Part shown: piece by piece, positions 1-8,110 of the stretch
How the letters are laid out: each line of letters starts with the position of its first letter
Position numbering within the stretch: the stretch's first letter is position 1
Origin: a virus
Virus record (IMG/VR): IMGVR_UViG_3300046455_000477
Span: 1-64,000 of that record
DNA length: 64,000 nucleotides
Reading direction: 5' to 3' (one strand)
Position numbers and translations under genes: made by a program
Notes under the pieces: generated by a model
Database searches by the model: none
What the model was told of the DNA's origin: nothing
Seen by the model: only the letters and a program-made list of their open reading frames with translations

Positions 1-6
1 GCGGCC

Positions 7-1602
7 ATGACTGGGCTCGGTAAGGCTATCGGGATAAGAGGTATGGCGAGCGCTGCAGCCGACGCAGCCGACGATGTGAGCGACGAGGACACGGAGCTCC
101 TGCAGAAGTTCATCGAGGAGCTTGCGAAGGCGCTGGAGAACCTGCGGGAGGAGGACGCTCACCGGACGCTCGAGGAGACGAGCGAGGACGAGGACGAGGA
201 CGAGGAGAGCCGCGACGACGCCGACTTCGAGGAAGGGAAGCACCCGCGCGCGAGCGACGGAAAATTCGCCAAGAGCGCGGGCGGCGCGAAGGCGGGCGCG
301 GAGTTTCACAAGGAGCAGGCCAAGACTAACGAGGGGCTGCGGAACGGATCCCTGCACCGTCCGCACAACCGCGCAGCGAAGCGATACGAGGAGGCTCGTA
401 GACACTACGAGGCTGGGAACTCGGAGGAGGGCGACAGGCTCCACGAGGAGGCCGAGCGCCACGGTCAGGAGGGCATCAAGCGGGTCGCCAACTACCACAA
501 GGCACTCGGGAAGGCGGGCGGCAAGCCTCCGGAGCCGTCCAAGCCCGAGGCAAAGGTGGAGCCCGCCAAGCCCACGCCGCCCAGGACCGATCCAGAGCCC
601 CCAGCGCCTCCGGCGAAGCCCACGCCCCCCGGTCGAGTGAGTGGTAGGACGATCGAGGAGGCAAAGAAGGAGTACGACGACCGGAGGGAGAAGTTCCTCA
701 ATGCCAACAATTTAAAGGAGCAAGCGCACGCTGAGACCGAAATGAACGAGGCTCGCAGGGTGTGGATGGACCTGCGGATAGCCCAGAAGGCTCAGCCACC
801 CGCACCTCCGCCACCGCGCCGAAGCCAGGAGCAATTCTCCAAAGAAATCCGCCAAAAGGCAACGGACGAGATCGCTCGCCATCCTCACCTGACGCTGGAG
901 TATCGGCGCGGGGAGGGCCTCCACGTGCAGTCCTGGCACGGTGCGCCCGACGATATTCACCATGCTGTTGCGAGCATGAAACCAGTCCCGACAACGCGCA
1001 CGACAAAGGGTGCCCACTATCAGCGGAAGTTTCTGTGGGACGAACCGTCCTTCATCAACATGCCAGGAACCTATGATCACGACTTTAAGCTGAAGTCGGC
1101 GGTCTGGCGTCACGAGGCGGGTCACGCCATGGATCATCAGCGCGGACGGGCGTTTGGAGGAGGCAGGACCGGAGAGATGGCCTACGCCTCCACGCAGGTG
1201 CGCGCTGATACGCAGGACGACGCGCGGGATCTGTTGCAGACGGCCAGTGGCCACGGCTATTACAACGGAAAGGACACTTTTCACAGACTCATCTCGTCAG
1301 TGGACGAGGGGAAGGGCGAGCGGTATCCGGCAAATTTCAAGATTCCAGCGGCGGCTCACGGTGATACTGAGTTTATGGTGGCAGATTTCGTAGGGGCAAT
1401 GACACGGAACCAGATCGGCTGGGGCCATCCGGACGATTACTACAAAGACGACTCGACTCGGCAGCAGGCGGAGATGTTCGCGGACTATGTGTCCCTGAGC
1501 AGTCACCCTGATCACGGAGAAGAGCTCCGGAACCTCTGTCGCAAGCTCGCCCCCCGGTCGTGCAAGAAATTCGACAAGATCATTGCAGGGGAGGAGCCGT
1601 GA
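7..1602 (+). CDS. Zincin-like metalloprotease domain protein, copy 1, head module
   Basis: A 531-residue protein with an acidic N-terminal third, a DGKFAK motif near residue 84 of the kind seen in phage portal-neighbourhood and head-morphogenesis proteins, a proline-rich linker (about 175-215), and a C-terminal domain with HEAGHAMD at residues 369-376. A glutamate in EMFADYVSL near 489 is placed like the third zinc ligand of gluzincins. This suggests a zinc metallopeptidase fold; activity is inferred. It is paralogous to the protein at 1805-3265. The frame is open to the window edge, so the true start may lie upstream; ATG at 7 is the first visible start. Its stop overlaps the next ATG by one base (TGATG). 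Position before the prohead protease suggests a head-associated, perhaps packaged, protein. Confidence 0.75.
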   Translation: MTGLGKAIGIRGMASAAADAADDVSDEDTELLQKFIEELAKALENLREEDAHRTLEETSEDEDEDEESRDDADFEEGKHPRASDGKFAKSAGGAKAGAEFHKEQAKTNEGLRNGSLHRPHNRAAKRYEEARRHYEAGNSEEGDRLHEEAERHGQEGIKRVANYHKALGKAGGKPPEPSKPEAKVEPAKPTPPRTDPEPPAPPAKPTPPGRVSGRTIEEAKKEYDDRREKFLNANNLKEQAHAETEMNEARRVWMDLRIAQKAQPPAPPPPRRSQEQFSKEIRQKATDEIARHPHLTLEYRRGEGLHVQSWHGAPDDIHHAVASMKPVPTTRTTKGAHYQRKFLWDEPSFINMPGTYDHDFKLKSAVWRHEAGHAMDHQRGRAFGGGRTGEMAYASTQVRADTQDDARDLLQTASGHGYYNGKDTFHRLISSVDEGKGERYPANFKIPAAAHGDTEFMVADFVGAMTRNQIGWGHPDDYYKDDSTRQQAEMFADYVSLSSHPDHGEELRNLCRKLAPRSCKKFDKIIAGEEP

Positions 1603-1808
1603 TGGACCAGGAAGAGATCGACGAGGCCATGCACGACTACATCGAGGAGTTTGGTCACACGATCACGTTCTTCGGGCTTACGCCGGAGCAGATGGAGAAG
1701 GCGGTTCCGGTACTCGCCAAGGCGATGGACGACGGTGTTCCCCTGACGGATGCCGAGTTCTATCCGGCTATTGGACTGGAGCCGCCCCCCGAGGATGCCG
1801 AGGTGTGA
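1602..1808 (+). CDS. Small acidic protein paired with zincin copy 1
   Basis: A 68-residue acidic protein of unknown family. ATG at 1602 overlaps the stop of the zincin gene, which decides the start against the longer open frame. It is homologous to the 66-residue protein at 3265-3465: both are acidic, have a central run resembling KAMDDGVPLTDAEFY / EAVDNDLPLMDEQFY, and end in LGL followed by acidic residues. It follows its zincin partner with the same one-base overlap, which suggests the two products act together, perhaps as partner, chaperone or inhibitor. No enzymatic motif is visible. Confidence 0.75.
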   Translation: MDQEEIDEAMHDYIEEFGHTITFFGLTPEQMEKAVPVLAKAMDDGVPLTDAEFYPAIGLEPPPEDAEV

Positions 1809-3265
1809 GCGAAGCAACCGAAACGGAAGCCACAACGATCCCCAAGCACGTCTTCGAGGGTAGGGAGGACGTGGACTGGAGGACGTACGAGGAGGAGGAT
1901 CCGGACGACGAGGAGCTGGAGGAGACCCCGCCGGACGTCGTGATGATGCTCGGGTTCGATCCGAAGAAGGAGCGTGGGGCGCGGGCGGATGCTGACGGGG
2001 ACTTCGATGAGTCCAAGCACAAGCGCGCCAATGACGGAAAGTTTGCGAAAACAGCCGGGGGGGCGGCGGAGGGGGCGGAGTTTCACAAGGCGGAAGCCGA
2101 GAAGTATCGGGGACAGCACGGAGGAAAGATAACCCGTCCTCACATGCGCGCGGCTGTTCGTTATGAGGAGGCCCGGAAACTTCACGAGAAGGGCGACACG
2201 GAGGGAGCCGAGAAGCTTCACAAGGAAGCCGAGTTTCACGGTCGTCATGGACTGAATAGAACGAAACGACTCACGGGCGGTGAAGAGAAGAAGGCCGAGG
2301 GCGGCGAGGAGAAGACGGAAGAGAAGAAGGCCGAGGGCGGCGAGGAGAAGACGGAAGAGAAGACGGAAGAGAAGACGGAAGAGAAGACGGAAGAGAAGAC
2401 GGAGGAGAAGACGGAAGAGAAGAAGGCCGAGCCGGAACCCGAGGCTGAGGAAGAGAAGAAGGCCGAGCCGGAACCCGAGGCTGAGGAAGAGAAGAAGGCC
2501 GAGCCGAAACCCGAGGCTGAGGAGGAAAAGAAGGCCGCGCCCGAGGCGAAGAAGGAGGATCGCCCGCCACCGATGAACCGGAAGGACTTTCTCGATAAGA
2601 TGACATCGAGAAAAAGCCTCAGAGAAATGAAGTTTCACAAGGAAACGTGGAACAACGCACCAAGGGATATTCAGGAAGCTGTTCTCAGGGCACCAAAGTG
2701 CATCGCTATGGCTCTGGATACCAGGGGTGCCTTCTATCAACCAGGTGAGCACAGCATCAATATGCCGACGTCCTACAAAGCCGACTCACCTAAGACCCAG
2801 GCTATCTGGAGGCATGAGTTCGGTCACGCTATGGACTACCGTGGCCAGGAACGCCCGAGATCCTACAAGGCTATCAGGGATATAGAGGATGAATCCAGTA
2901 ATCTACTGAAGACTCTCGGGATAACCGGGGGGGAGGGGGGAGGTAAGTTCGGCAACGCATCCAACATGAAGAAAGCGAAGAGCTATTTAACGAGTAACGC
3001 TGTGGACATGGATACCCTGCCCAAGGCGGGACAGGACGCGGCTCACTTTGCCGATTTTCTTGGAGCTATGACTGGAAATGTTATCGGCTATGGTCACTCC
3101 AATAATTACTATGAGCAGAGCTACCAGCGGCGCTCCACCGAGATGTTCGCCAACTACGTGTCCCTCGTATCCTCCCAGAAGGGTGAGGACTATCGGGCGG
3201 TGATGCATCACGTGGCACCAAAAACCTGTGCTCACTTCGACAGGATGATTAGAGGAGAGGACTGA
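1805..3265 (+). CDS. Zincin-like metalloprotease domain protein, copy 2
   Basis: A 486-residue paralogue of the first gene in the window. The GTG start at 1805 overlaps the preceding stop as GTGA, and the protein begins MSEATETEA. DGKFAK lies near residue 76, followed by a conserved helical stretch containing AEFHK and AAVRYEEARK. A Lys/Glu/Pro low-complexity linker spans about residues 155-250. HEFGHAMD is at 337-344 and EMFANYVSL near 446, giving the same putative zinc site as copy 1. The two copies share the N-terminal head-type motif and the C-terminal zincin domain but have unrelated linkers, so they diverged mainly by repeat expansion. Role inferred from position: head maturation or a packaged effector. 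Confidence 0.75.
   Translation: MSEATETEATTIPKHVFEGREDVDWRTYEEEDPDDEELEETPPDVVMMLGFDPKKERGARADADGDFDESKHKRANDGKFAKTAGGAAEGAEFHKAEAEKYRGQHGGKITRPHMRAAVRYEEARKLHEKGDTEGAEKLHKEAEFHGRHGLNRTKRLTGGEEKKAEGGEEKTEEKKAEGGEEKTEEKTEEKTEEKTEEKTEEKTEEKKAEPEPEAEEEKKAEPEPEAEEEKKAEPKPEAEEEKKAAPEAKKEDRPPPMNRKDFLDKMTSRKSLREMKFHKETWNNAPRDIQEAVLRAPKCIAMALDTRGAFYQPGEHSINMPTSYKADSPKTQAIWRHEFGHAMDYRGQERPRSYKAIRDIEDESSNLLKTLGITGGEGGGKFGNASNMKKAKSYLTSNAVDMDTLPKAGQDAAHFADFLGAMTGNVIGYGHSNNYYEQSYQRRSTEMFANYVSLVSSQKGEDYRAVMHHVAPKTCAHFDRMIRGED
2281..2560 (+). repeat. In-frame tandem repeats coding a Lys/Glu linker
   Basis: Inside zincin copy 2. A 12-nt unit, roughly GAAGAGAAGACG, is repeated about seven times and codes KTEE units. 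It is followed by three copies of a 36-nt unit coding KAEPEPEAEEEK-like blocks. The unit lengths are multiples of three, so expansion or contraction keeps the frame. It probably forms an extended charged linker between the head-type N-terminus and the zincin domain. Confidence 0.85.
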
Positions 3266-3465
3266 TGGCTACGCTGGAGGAGGCTACCGAGGCCTATCTG
3301 GAGGAATTCGATGAGCTCCCGACGGTAGCGGGAATCCCCCCGGACAAGGAGGAGCTCGCCGCAGCCATCCTGATGGAGGCGGTTGATAACGACCTGCCAC
3401 TGATGGACGAGCAGTTCTACAAGAAGCTGGGGCTTGATATGTATGAAGAAGACGATGTTGTTTAG
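3265..3465 (+). CDS. Small acidic protein paired with zincin copy 2
   Basis: A 66-residue acidic protein, paralogue of the product of 1602-1808. ATG overlaps the upstream stop by one base (TGATG), exactly as in the first pair, and the next gene starts at the base after its TAG stop. It contains the shared central and C-terminal signatures (DEQFYKKLGLD, EEDD). No domain recognised. The repeated gene order indicates duplication of a two-gene unit rather than of the zincin alone. Confidence 0.75.
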   Translation: MATLEEATEAYLEEFDELPTVAGIPPDKEELAAAILMEAVDNDLPLMDEQFYKKLGLDMYEEDDVV

Positions 3466-4989
3466 ATGCTGACGGACATTCACCCCGGCTGCCTGATCGC
3501 TATCAAGCGACTGGGAATGGACGAGCTCGGGGTCGCGCGCTCCATGATAGCCGGGGAGCTCGTCTCTCCGCAGCAGTACCAGAACATGTGGTTGTTCGAC
3601 ATCCGCATTACTGGCACCGGCCGAGCCTACCGGCGCTCCCTGGACGAGCACGTGTGGAGGGATCCAGGCATATACCTGAACGACGAGTTCCTCGCTCGCT
3701 GCAACGGACTCCCGGTTATCTGGGAGCACCCGGAGCAGGCCACGCTGTCGAGCAGGGAGTTCGCTACTCGCATCGTGGGGACAACGTTCGTTCCGTACAT
3801 CAAAAACGACGATGTGTGGGCGATCGTTAAGATTTACGATGACGAAACGGCCGAAGAGATGGCGAAGGGGGAGCTCTCGACCTCCCCCTCCGTTGTGCTG
3901 AAGGATGTCGAGGCCAGCAAGCTGACGATGGACGACGGCTCCGTGCTGCTCGTCGAGGGTAAGCCGACGCTCCTGGATCACATAGCGATATGCAGTCTAG
4001 GGGTATGGGACAAGGGCGAGGAGCCAACCGGAGTTCGCACCGATAACGCAGCACGAGAGGTCGTGCGTTCAGACAGTGAGAGGAAGAAAAGCATGGCCGA
4101 TACTGACAAAGATAACGAAAGCCGCGACGACACGGGCGGGAAGCTCGACAAGCTGCTGTCGCACATCGATGCGATGGGTCGTCGCATGGACGCTATGGAG
4201 GAGCGCGACAAGGAGCGCGACGATGCTCGCAGGGACGCGGCTCGCAGGGACGCCGCCGCTCGCCGCGATGCCGAGCGTGCCCCCTGGATGAAGGCGGACG
4301 CCGAGCAGTGCGCCAGGGACGACGAGGAGGAGGAGAAGGACCGGAAGAAGTACGCGGAGGAGGGTGATCCCGAGGAGGTCGCGGCCGACAAGGCGCGCAA
4401 GGACCGGGTTAGTCGTATGGACGCTCGCAAGGCCGACGAAACGAAGGCCGACGAGGACGGCGACGATGACGACGACAAGAAGAAGGAGGAGGAGCGCGAG
4501 GACGCGGCTCGCAAGGACTCCGTTGAGATGGAGAAGCGCATCGCTGCGGCAGTGGCAGCCTTCAACAAGGAGGACTCCACCGAGGAGCGCGACGTCAAGG
4601 CTGACGCTCAGGCGCGGGCCGACGTTGTCTACAACGAGCTCGGTCTCAAGGGTGCGCCGCCCCCGATGCGTGGGGAGAAGTCCCTGAGCTATCGTCGGCG
4701 GTTGCTGAAGGAGGTTCAGAAGCACAGCGAGGACTGGCGCGACGTGGACCTGGCGGTCCTGGACGCCCGGACGATGGCTGTTGCGGAGAAGCGCATCTAC
4801 GCTGATGCCAGTGTATCAGCGAGAAACCCGAGTCAGTTCCCGGAGCAGGGTCTGGTGACGATCCCGACGAGGGATCCGGTGACAGGGCTGACGCGTTACG
4901 AGTTCCGTGGTCGGCAGACGTTCATCAGCGAGCTGAAGCGTCCCTCCAATCGCGTGACCTCCATGGACACGAGTCGGCGTCCCACCTGA
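3466..4989 (+). CDS. DUF2213-type prohead protease fused to scaffold
   Basis: A 507-residue protein. The first roughly 200 residues resemble the DUF2213 family found beside DUF2184 capsid genes and thought to act as capsid maturation protease; features include RAYRRSLDEHVWRDPG, LPVIWEHP and the STSPSVVL strand. From about residue 205 to 400 it becomes a highly charged Asp/Glu/Lys/Arg coiled coil typical of a scaffold, and the last 100 residues are again mixed composition. Expected to shape the procapsid and then cleave it. ATG directly follows the upstream stop. Family assignment is firm in outline; catalytic residues were not identified. Confidence 0.75.
   Translation: MLTDIHPGCLIAIKRLGMDELGVARSMIAGELVSPQQYQNMWLFDIRITGTGRAYRRSLDEHVWRDPGIYLNDEFLARCNGLPVIWEHPEQATLSSREFATRIVGTTFVPYIKNDDVWAIVKIYDDETAEEMAKGELSTSPSVVLKDVEASKLTMDDGSVLLVEGKPTLLDHIAICSLGVWDKGEEPTGVRTDNAAREVVRSDSERKKSMADTDKDNESRDDTGGKLDKLLSHIDAMGRRMDAMEERDKERDDARRDAARRDAAARRDAERAPWMKADAEQCARDDEEEEKDRKKYAEEGDPEEVAADKARKDRVSRMDARKADETKADEDGDDDDDKKKEEEREDAARKDSVEMEKRIAAAVAAFNKEDSTEERDVKADAQARADVVYNELGLKGAPPPMRGEKSLSYRRRLLKEVQKHSEDWRDVDLAVLDARTMAVAEKRIYADASVSARNPSQFPEQGLVTIPTRDPVTGLTRYEFRGRQTFISELKRPSNRVTSMDTSRRPT
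4093..4989 (+). CDS. Possible nested scaffold from an internal in-frame start
   Basis: ATG at 4093, in the frame of the protease-scaffold, is preceded by AGGAAG about seven bases upstream. It would give a 298-residue protein beginning MADTDKDNESRDD that is exactly the charged scaffold part without the protease domain. Lambda C/Nu3 uses the same logic. Evidence is only the ribosome site and the domain boundary. Confidence 0.4.
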   Translation: MADTDKDNESRDDTGGKLDKLLSHIDAMGRRMDAMEERDKERDDARRDAARRDAAARRDAERAPWMKADAEQCARDDEEEEKDRKKYAEEGDPEEVAADKARKDRVSRMDARKADETKADEDGDDDDDKKKEEEREDAARKDSVEMEKRIAAAVAAFNKEDSTEERDVKADAQARADVVYNELGLKGAPPPMRGEKSLSYRRRLLKEVQKHSEDWRDVDLAVLDARTMAVAEKRIYADASVSARNPSQFPEQGLVTIPTRDPVTGLTRYEFRGRQTFISELKRPSNRVTSMDTSRRPT

Positions 4990-5029
4990 CAAGTATCACC
5001 TGAAACCGACCAGATAAGAGGAACCCACT

Positions 5030-5884
5030 ATGGTCGCGACACTCGCGCTAAATCCCTTTGCCACGACGAACTCTCCGGGTTCGTTCAATATCTCCACCAA
5101 CGGACTGATCCAGGGAACCGCCTACGACTCGCCCAACTCCCGATATAATCTGGCTGGAGGAACTCTCTCCGTTAACGAAACGCTCCCGATGTGGGGAGGC
5201 GTTGGCATCTACGAGGCGACTCCGGGTCTCCCAACCGGTCCCCGACCGGAGCTTGGCGGAGTCATCTCACGAGCCACGTCGGTTACTCCTCGGGCTGTCG
5301 GGGAGCTTCTTGGCTTCAGCGTTTTCGATCAGGCGTATCACGGGATCATTTCCGTTGGCAACCCGGTTCCGCTGATTCCGTCCTACGGCAGCGTTCACTT
5401 CTACCGTATTGGTAGTGGTGCCCGAGTTGCTGTAGCCTGCAGCCCGAATCTTGTGGCGGGCGGTTCGACGAATCAGCAGGTGTCGTGGGACTTTACGAAC
5501 CAGACGCTGGAACCGTTCGCTTCCGGAACGGTTTCGTCGGGGACCTACAGCTCCGGCACCGGAGCGGTTAGCCTTACGACGAGCGCAGCCCACGGGCTGC
5601 TGCCGGGTGACACGTTCGTTCTGTCGGCTATGACCGGAACGGGTGCCTTCGCCACCCTGAACGGAACGCAGACGGCCACGGCGGGCACCACCGGGACAAC
5701 CCTGAACTTTAACGCGCCAACTGGCCAGACGATGACGATCACGGGCGGCACGCTCGGGAGCGGCGGCGCTATCCCGAGTGTCAAGTTGCTGGAGGTTCAG
5801 ATCGGCAACAGCATGACGGTGAACTATGCTGCCGGACTAACGTCGTGGAATCGCGCCGGCAGCTGCGCCGTCATCCTGCTCTAA
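5030..5884 (+). CDS. Putative capsid decoration or head structural protein
   Basis: A 284-residue Gly/Ser/Thr/Ala-rich protein with no membrane segment or signal. It lies between scaffold and major capsid genes, where phages of this type encode a head cement protein. The first half is compact, with many aromatic residues; residues about 165-250 form a separate beta-rich insert (TSAAHGLLPGDTF, TATAGTTGTTL) of the immunoglobulin-like kind often attached to virion surface proteins. A RBS AAGAGGAA precedes ATG 5030. Family not named with certainty; the role is from position and composition. Confidence 0.55.
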   Translation: MVATLALNPFATTNSPGSFNISTNGLIQGTAYDSPNSRYNLAGGTLSVNETLPMWGGVGIYEATPGLPTGPRPELGGVISRATSVTPRAVGELLGFSVFDQAYHGIISVGNPVPLIPSYGSVHFYRIGSGARVAVACSPNLVAGGSTNQQVSWDFTNQTLEPFASGTVSSGTYSSGTGAVSLTTSAAHGLLPGDTFVLSAMTGTGAFATLNGTQTATAGTTGTTLNFNAPTGQTMTITGGTLGSGGAIPSVKLLEVQIGNSMTVNYAAGLTSWNRAGSCAVILL

Positions 5885-5909
5885 TCGCATAACGGGGGAG
5901 TTCCCATAG

Positions 5910-6935
5910 ATGCCTAACATTGCTCCGGCCTATCAGGTCGTGAATCCGTCCTACATGATTCCTGGTCTACTGATTCCCTACACTCAAGCCTCGGGTGCCT
6001 TCGACCTTCTGCCGGGGGGCGAGCCAAAGGTTGCTCTGGGTGAGGGAGATCTCGTGGCCTACATGCGGCGCGTTGATATCCGCACGAAGGTGGCGGCGGG
6101 TCAATCAGCCTATAATCAGCTGCCCTCAGTGAGCACCGACTTCTCGATGATCAGCACGCCGACGTATCTCATGCGCGTTCGTGCTGAGTACGATCACCAC
6201 GACACGGCGGCGGTTGCCCGTTGGGGAACGAGCATCGTGGAGGTCCAGCGCCTCGGGATGCGCCAGGCACACTTCCAGATGGCGCGCACGGCGCTCCTCT
6301 ACGGGTTCAACCCGTCGTCGGGCGAGGGTCTCCTAAACACGGCGGGCGCGACGGCTGTCAACCTGCCAGCGGACTCGTTTTCCAACACGACGCTCGTGAC
6401 CTACGACAACGGTCAGTTCGCGTTCTTCATTCTGCAGCAGATCGCAGCAATCAAGTCACGGACGAACCAGCTCGGGACCGGCCGAAAATTCACGATTCTC
6501 GGGCCGCAGCGGGACCTGGCGTTGTTCGAGTACAATGTCGTGCAGCTCACTCAGGCGCAGCGAGTTGGCGCTGGAACGATGTCGACTGCCGAGCTGGCTA
6601 AGTCCGTTCTGATGTCTAACGGCGACGAGCTGATCTGGGCCTATGACGACACCCTGATCGGAAAGGGCGCGGGCGGTAGCGACGCTATCATCATCGATAT
6701 GCCCGAGGTCGAGAATCCGCGTGCCCAGAACAAGTGGAACACAAACGAGTTCTCCAAGCTCGCCCCCGGTATCGACGCTTGCGTGATGCAGCTCTGCGAC
6801 ATGGTAGCACCCCGCGAGATTCCGTGCCCGATGCCCGGTGGCGCGATCGACGTTCTATCCGAGATCCGCATCACCTCCGGGTGGGGAATTCGTCCGGAGG
6901 CCATCACTATCATTAGTGCCCAGTACTCGGCATAA
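5910..6935 (+). CDS. Major capsid protein, DUF2184 type
   Basis: A 341-residue protein with the layout of DUF2184 capsid proteins (HK97-like fold). Supporting stretches are YMRRVDIRTK, a long helical middle with RLGMRQAHFQMARTALLYG, and the C-terminal AIDVLSEIRITSGWGIRPEA. Length is typical. It forms the icosahedral shell after cleavage and expansion directed by the upstream protease-scaffold. A GGGGGAG ribosome site lies before ATG 5910. A major capsid gene directly after DUF2213 is the usual order in Bcep781-like phages. Confidence 0.8.
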   Translation: MPNIAPAYQVVNPSYMIPGLLIPYTQASGAFDLLPGGEPKVALGEGDLVAYMRRVDIRTKVAAGQSAYNQLPSVSTDFSMISTPTYLMRVRAEYDHHDTAAVARWGTSIVEVQRLGMRQAHFQMARTALLYGFNPSSGEGLLNTAGATAVNLPADSFSNTTLVTYDNGQFAFFILQQIAAIKSRTNQLGTGRKFTILGPQRDLALFEYNVVQLTQAQRVGAGTMSTAELAKSVLMSNGDELIWAYDDTLIGKGAGGSDAIIIDMPEVENPRAQNKWNTNEFSKLAPGIDACVMQLCDMVAPREIPCPMPGGAIDVLSEIRITSGWGIRPEAITIISAQYSA

Positions 6936-6949
6936 GGGAGAAGTGCAGC

Positions 6950-7501
6950 GTGAGGTTATTCGTCGGTAACGCATCGAAACAGCATGTGGATTTTATCTAC
7001 ACTGTTCGGGACTTGTCCGGTCAGCTCCACAGGAGAACGCAGAACATCGGTGTTGGGGAGCAGGTTGCGATCAGCGGAGAACTGGAGCAGAGCCAGGTCG
7101 ACATGATCATTCAGCACCACGCACCGTATGGATTCGTTGCCGTAACGGAGGTGGACTACGTCAGGGACTACATGGCGCTGTGCTACTCGATCGGGAAGCC
7201 CATCCCGTTCGAGAAGCTCCGCGAGCTGATGATCAACAACACGGCAATCCTCCAGCTGCGCGGAAGGGAGATCCGCAAGGAAGCAGCCGTCGCCGGAAAC
7301 GAGCAGCTGGAGGCTAGTCTCGCCGAGGCGGGACGGCCCGAGCGGCTCAACCAACTGGAGACGAGTATCGTGGAGGAGAACCACGACCCTCGGGACGAAA
7401 CGCCTCCGATCGCGGAGGGCTTCCGGGTCATCCGGGGGGACGGCCCACCCGCGTCCCCCCCGGTCACGCGTCGAGCCGCGCGTCGGAGAGCAAGTGGCTA
7501 G
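6950..7501 (+). CDS. Virion protein after capsid gene, unknown
   Basis: A 183-residue protein starting at GTG 6950 after AAGGGAGAAG. The N-terminal 110 residues are a small folded domain beginning RLFVGNASKQHVDF; the C-terminal third is charged and disordered, ending in an Arg/Ala-rich tail RRAARRRASG. Proteins of this length after the capsid gene often take part in head completion. I do not recognise the family. Confidence 0.5.
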   Translation: MRLFVGNASKQHVDFIYTVRDLSGQLHRRTQNIGVGEQVAISGELEQSQVDMIIQHHAPYGFVAVTEVDYVRDYMALCYSIGKPIPFEKLRELMINNTAILQLRGREIRKEAAVAGNEQLEASLAEAGRPERLNQLETSIVEENHDPRDETPPIAEGFRVIRGDGPPASPPVTRRAARRRASG

Positions 7502-7514
7502 GGATCGGTTCGCC

Positions 7515-7612
7515 GCGCCTCCTGCATCGGGACTGCAGCCCGCGTCCGGGGGTCGGCTCCACCCTACTGCCCCAAAATCGCCGGGGTCGTGTAGTCCCGA
7601 TGCAGGAGGCGC
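7515..7612 (+). repeat. Element A: 20-bp perfect inverted repeat before 7619
   Basis: Arms at 7515-7534 and 7593-7612 are perfect inverted copies of GCGCCTCCTGCATCGGGACT around a 58-base loop. The right arm holds AGGAGG, the ribosome site of the gene at 7619. The 117-base gap 7502-7618 contains nothing else I can identify. Related arms occur near 21516, 37505 and 42079. It may be a terminator, an RNA switch on translation, or a short mobile repeat. Confidence 0.75.
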
Positions 7613-7618
7613 GCAGAT

Positions 7619-8110
7619 ATGAGCATAACGATGCATATGCCGGGCTGCACCTGTGGGTGCGCCGGTCCGATCGTCACGAACGTGGAGGGCTTCCTGGTCT
7701 TCGTGCGGGGGGTGATGGGGATCGACCCGATACTTCTACCCGACGACGCCCCCGTCGTCGCCTACGCTCTTGCTGCGGCCCAGGGGGTGGCGAACCCGGC
7801 TCTCCTGGCGGCCGGTCCGGTGTACTCCTACGCGGTCTACAACCTGGCCGGATCCAGCCTCATCACCTATGCCGTGGATCAGCCGGGTCGGACCTACTTC
7901 GCCGACCTGCGGGCGTCCCTCGGCATCCACAAGTTTCAGTCGGGGGTAGTCTCCGGGACGGGGGACGGCGGGACGTCGGTGTCGTTGCTGAACCCCGAGT
8001 TCATGCGGAACCTGACGCTGTCCAATCTCCAGCACCTTCGGGATCCCTGGGGGCGGGCCTACTTGGCCATCGCTCAGGACTATGGGCCGAGCATCTGGGG
8101 GCTGTCGTGA
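7619..8110 (+). CDS. Head-tail connector region protein, unknown
   Basis: A 163-residue protein beginning MSITMHMPGCTCGCAGP, with a Cys cluster (C-x-C-x-C) in its first 15 residues and a predominantly hydrophobic, probably folded remainder. Start is ATG 7619, preceded by AGGAGG inside the right arm of element A. It overlaps the next gene as GTGA. Position between capsid and tail sheath suggests a neck or head-completion protein; no family recognised. Confidence 0.55.
   Translation: MSITMHMPGCTCGCAGPIVTNVEGFLVFVRGVMGIDPILLPDDAPVVAYALAAAQGVANPALLAAGPVYSYAVYNLAGSSLITYAVDQPGRTYFADLRASLGIHKFQSGVVSGTGDGGTSVSLLNPEFMRNLTLSNLQHLRDPWGRAYLAIAQDYGPSIWGLS

Noticed and set aside
2281-2560. Tandem units considered as a CRISPR array
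   Set aside because: No unique spacers; units are in-frame coding repeats.
1760-2752. 330-residue open frame on the - strand opposite zincin copy 2
   Set aside because: Leu/Phe/Arg-rich mirror of the GAA/GAG repeats; no ribosome site; all neighbours are on the + strand.
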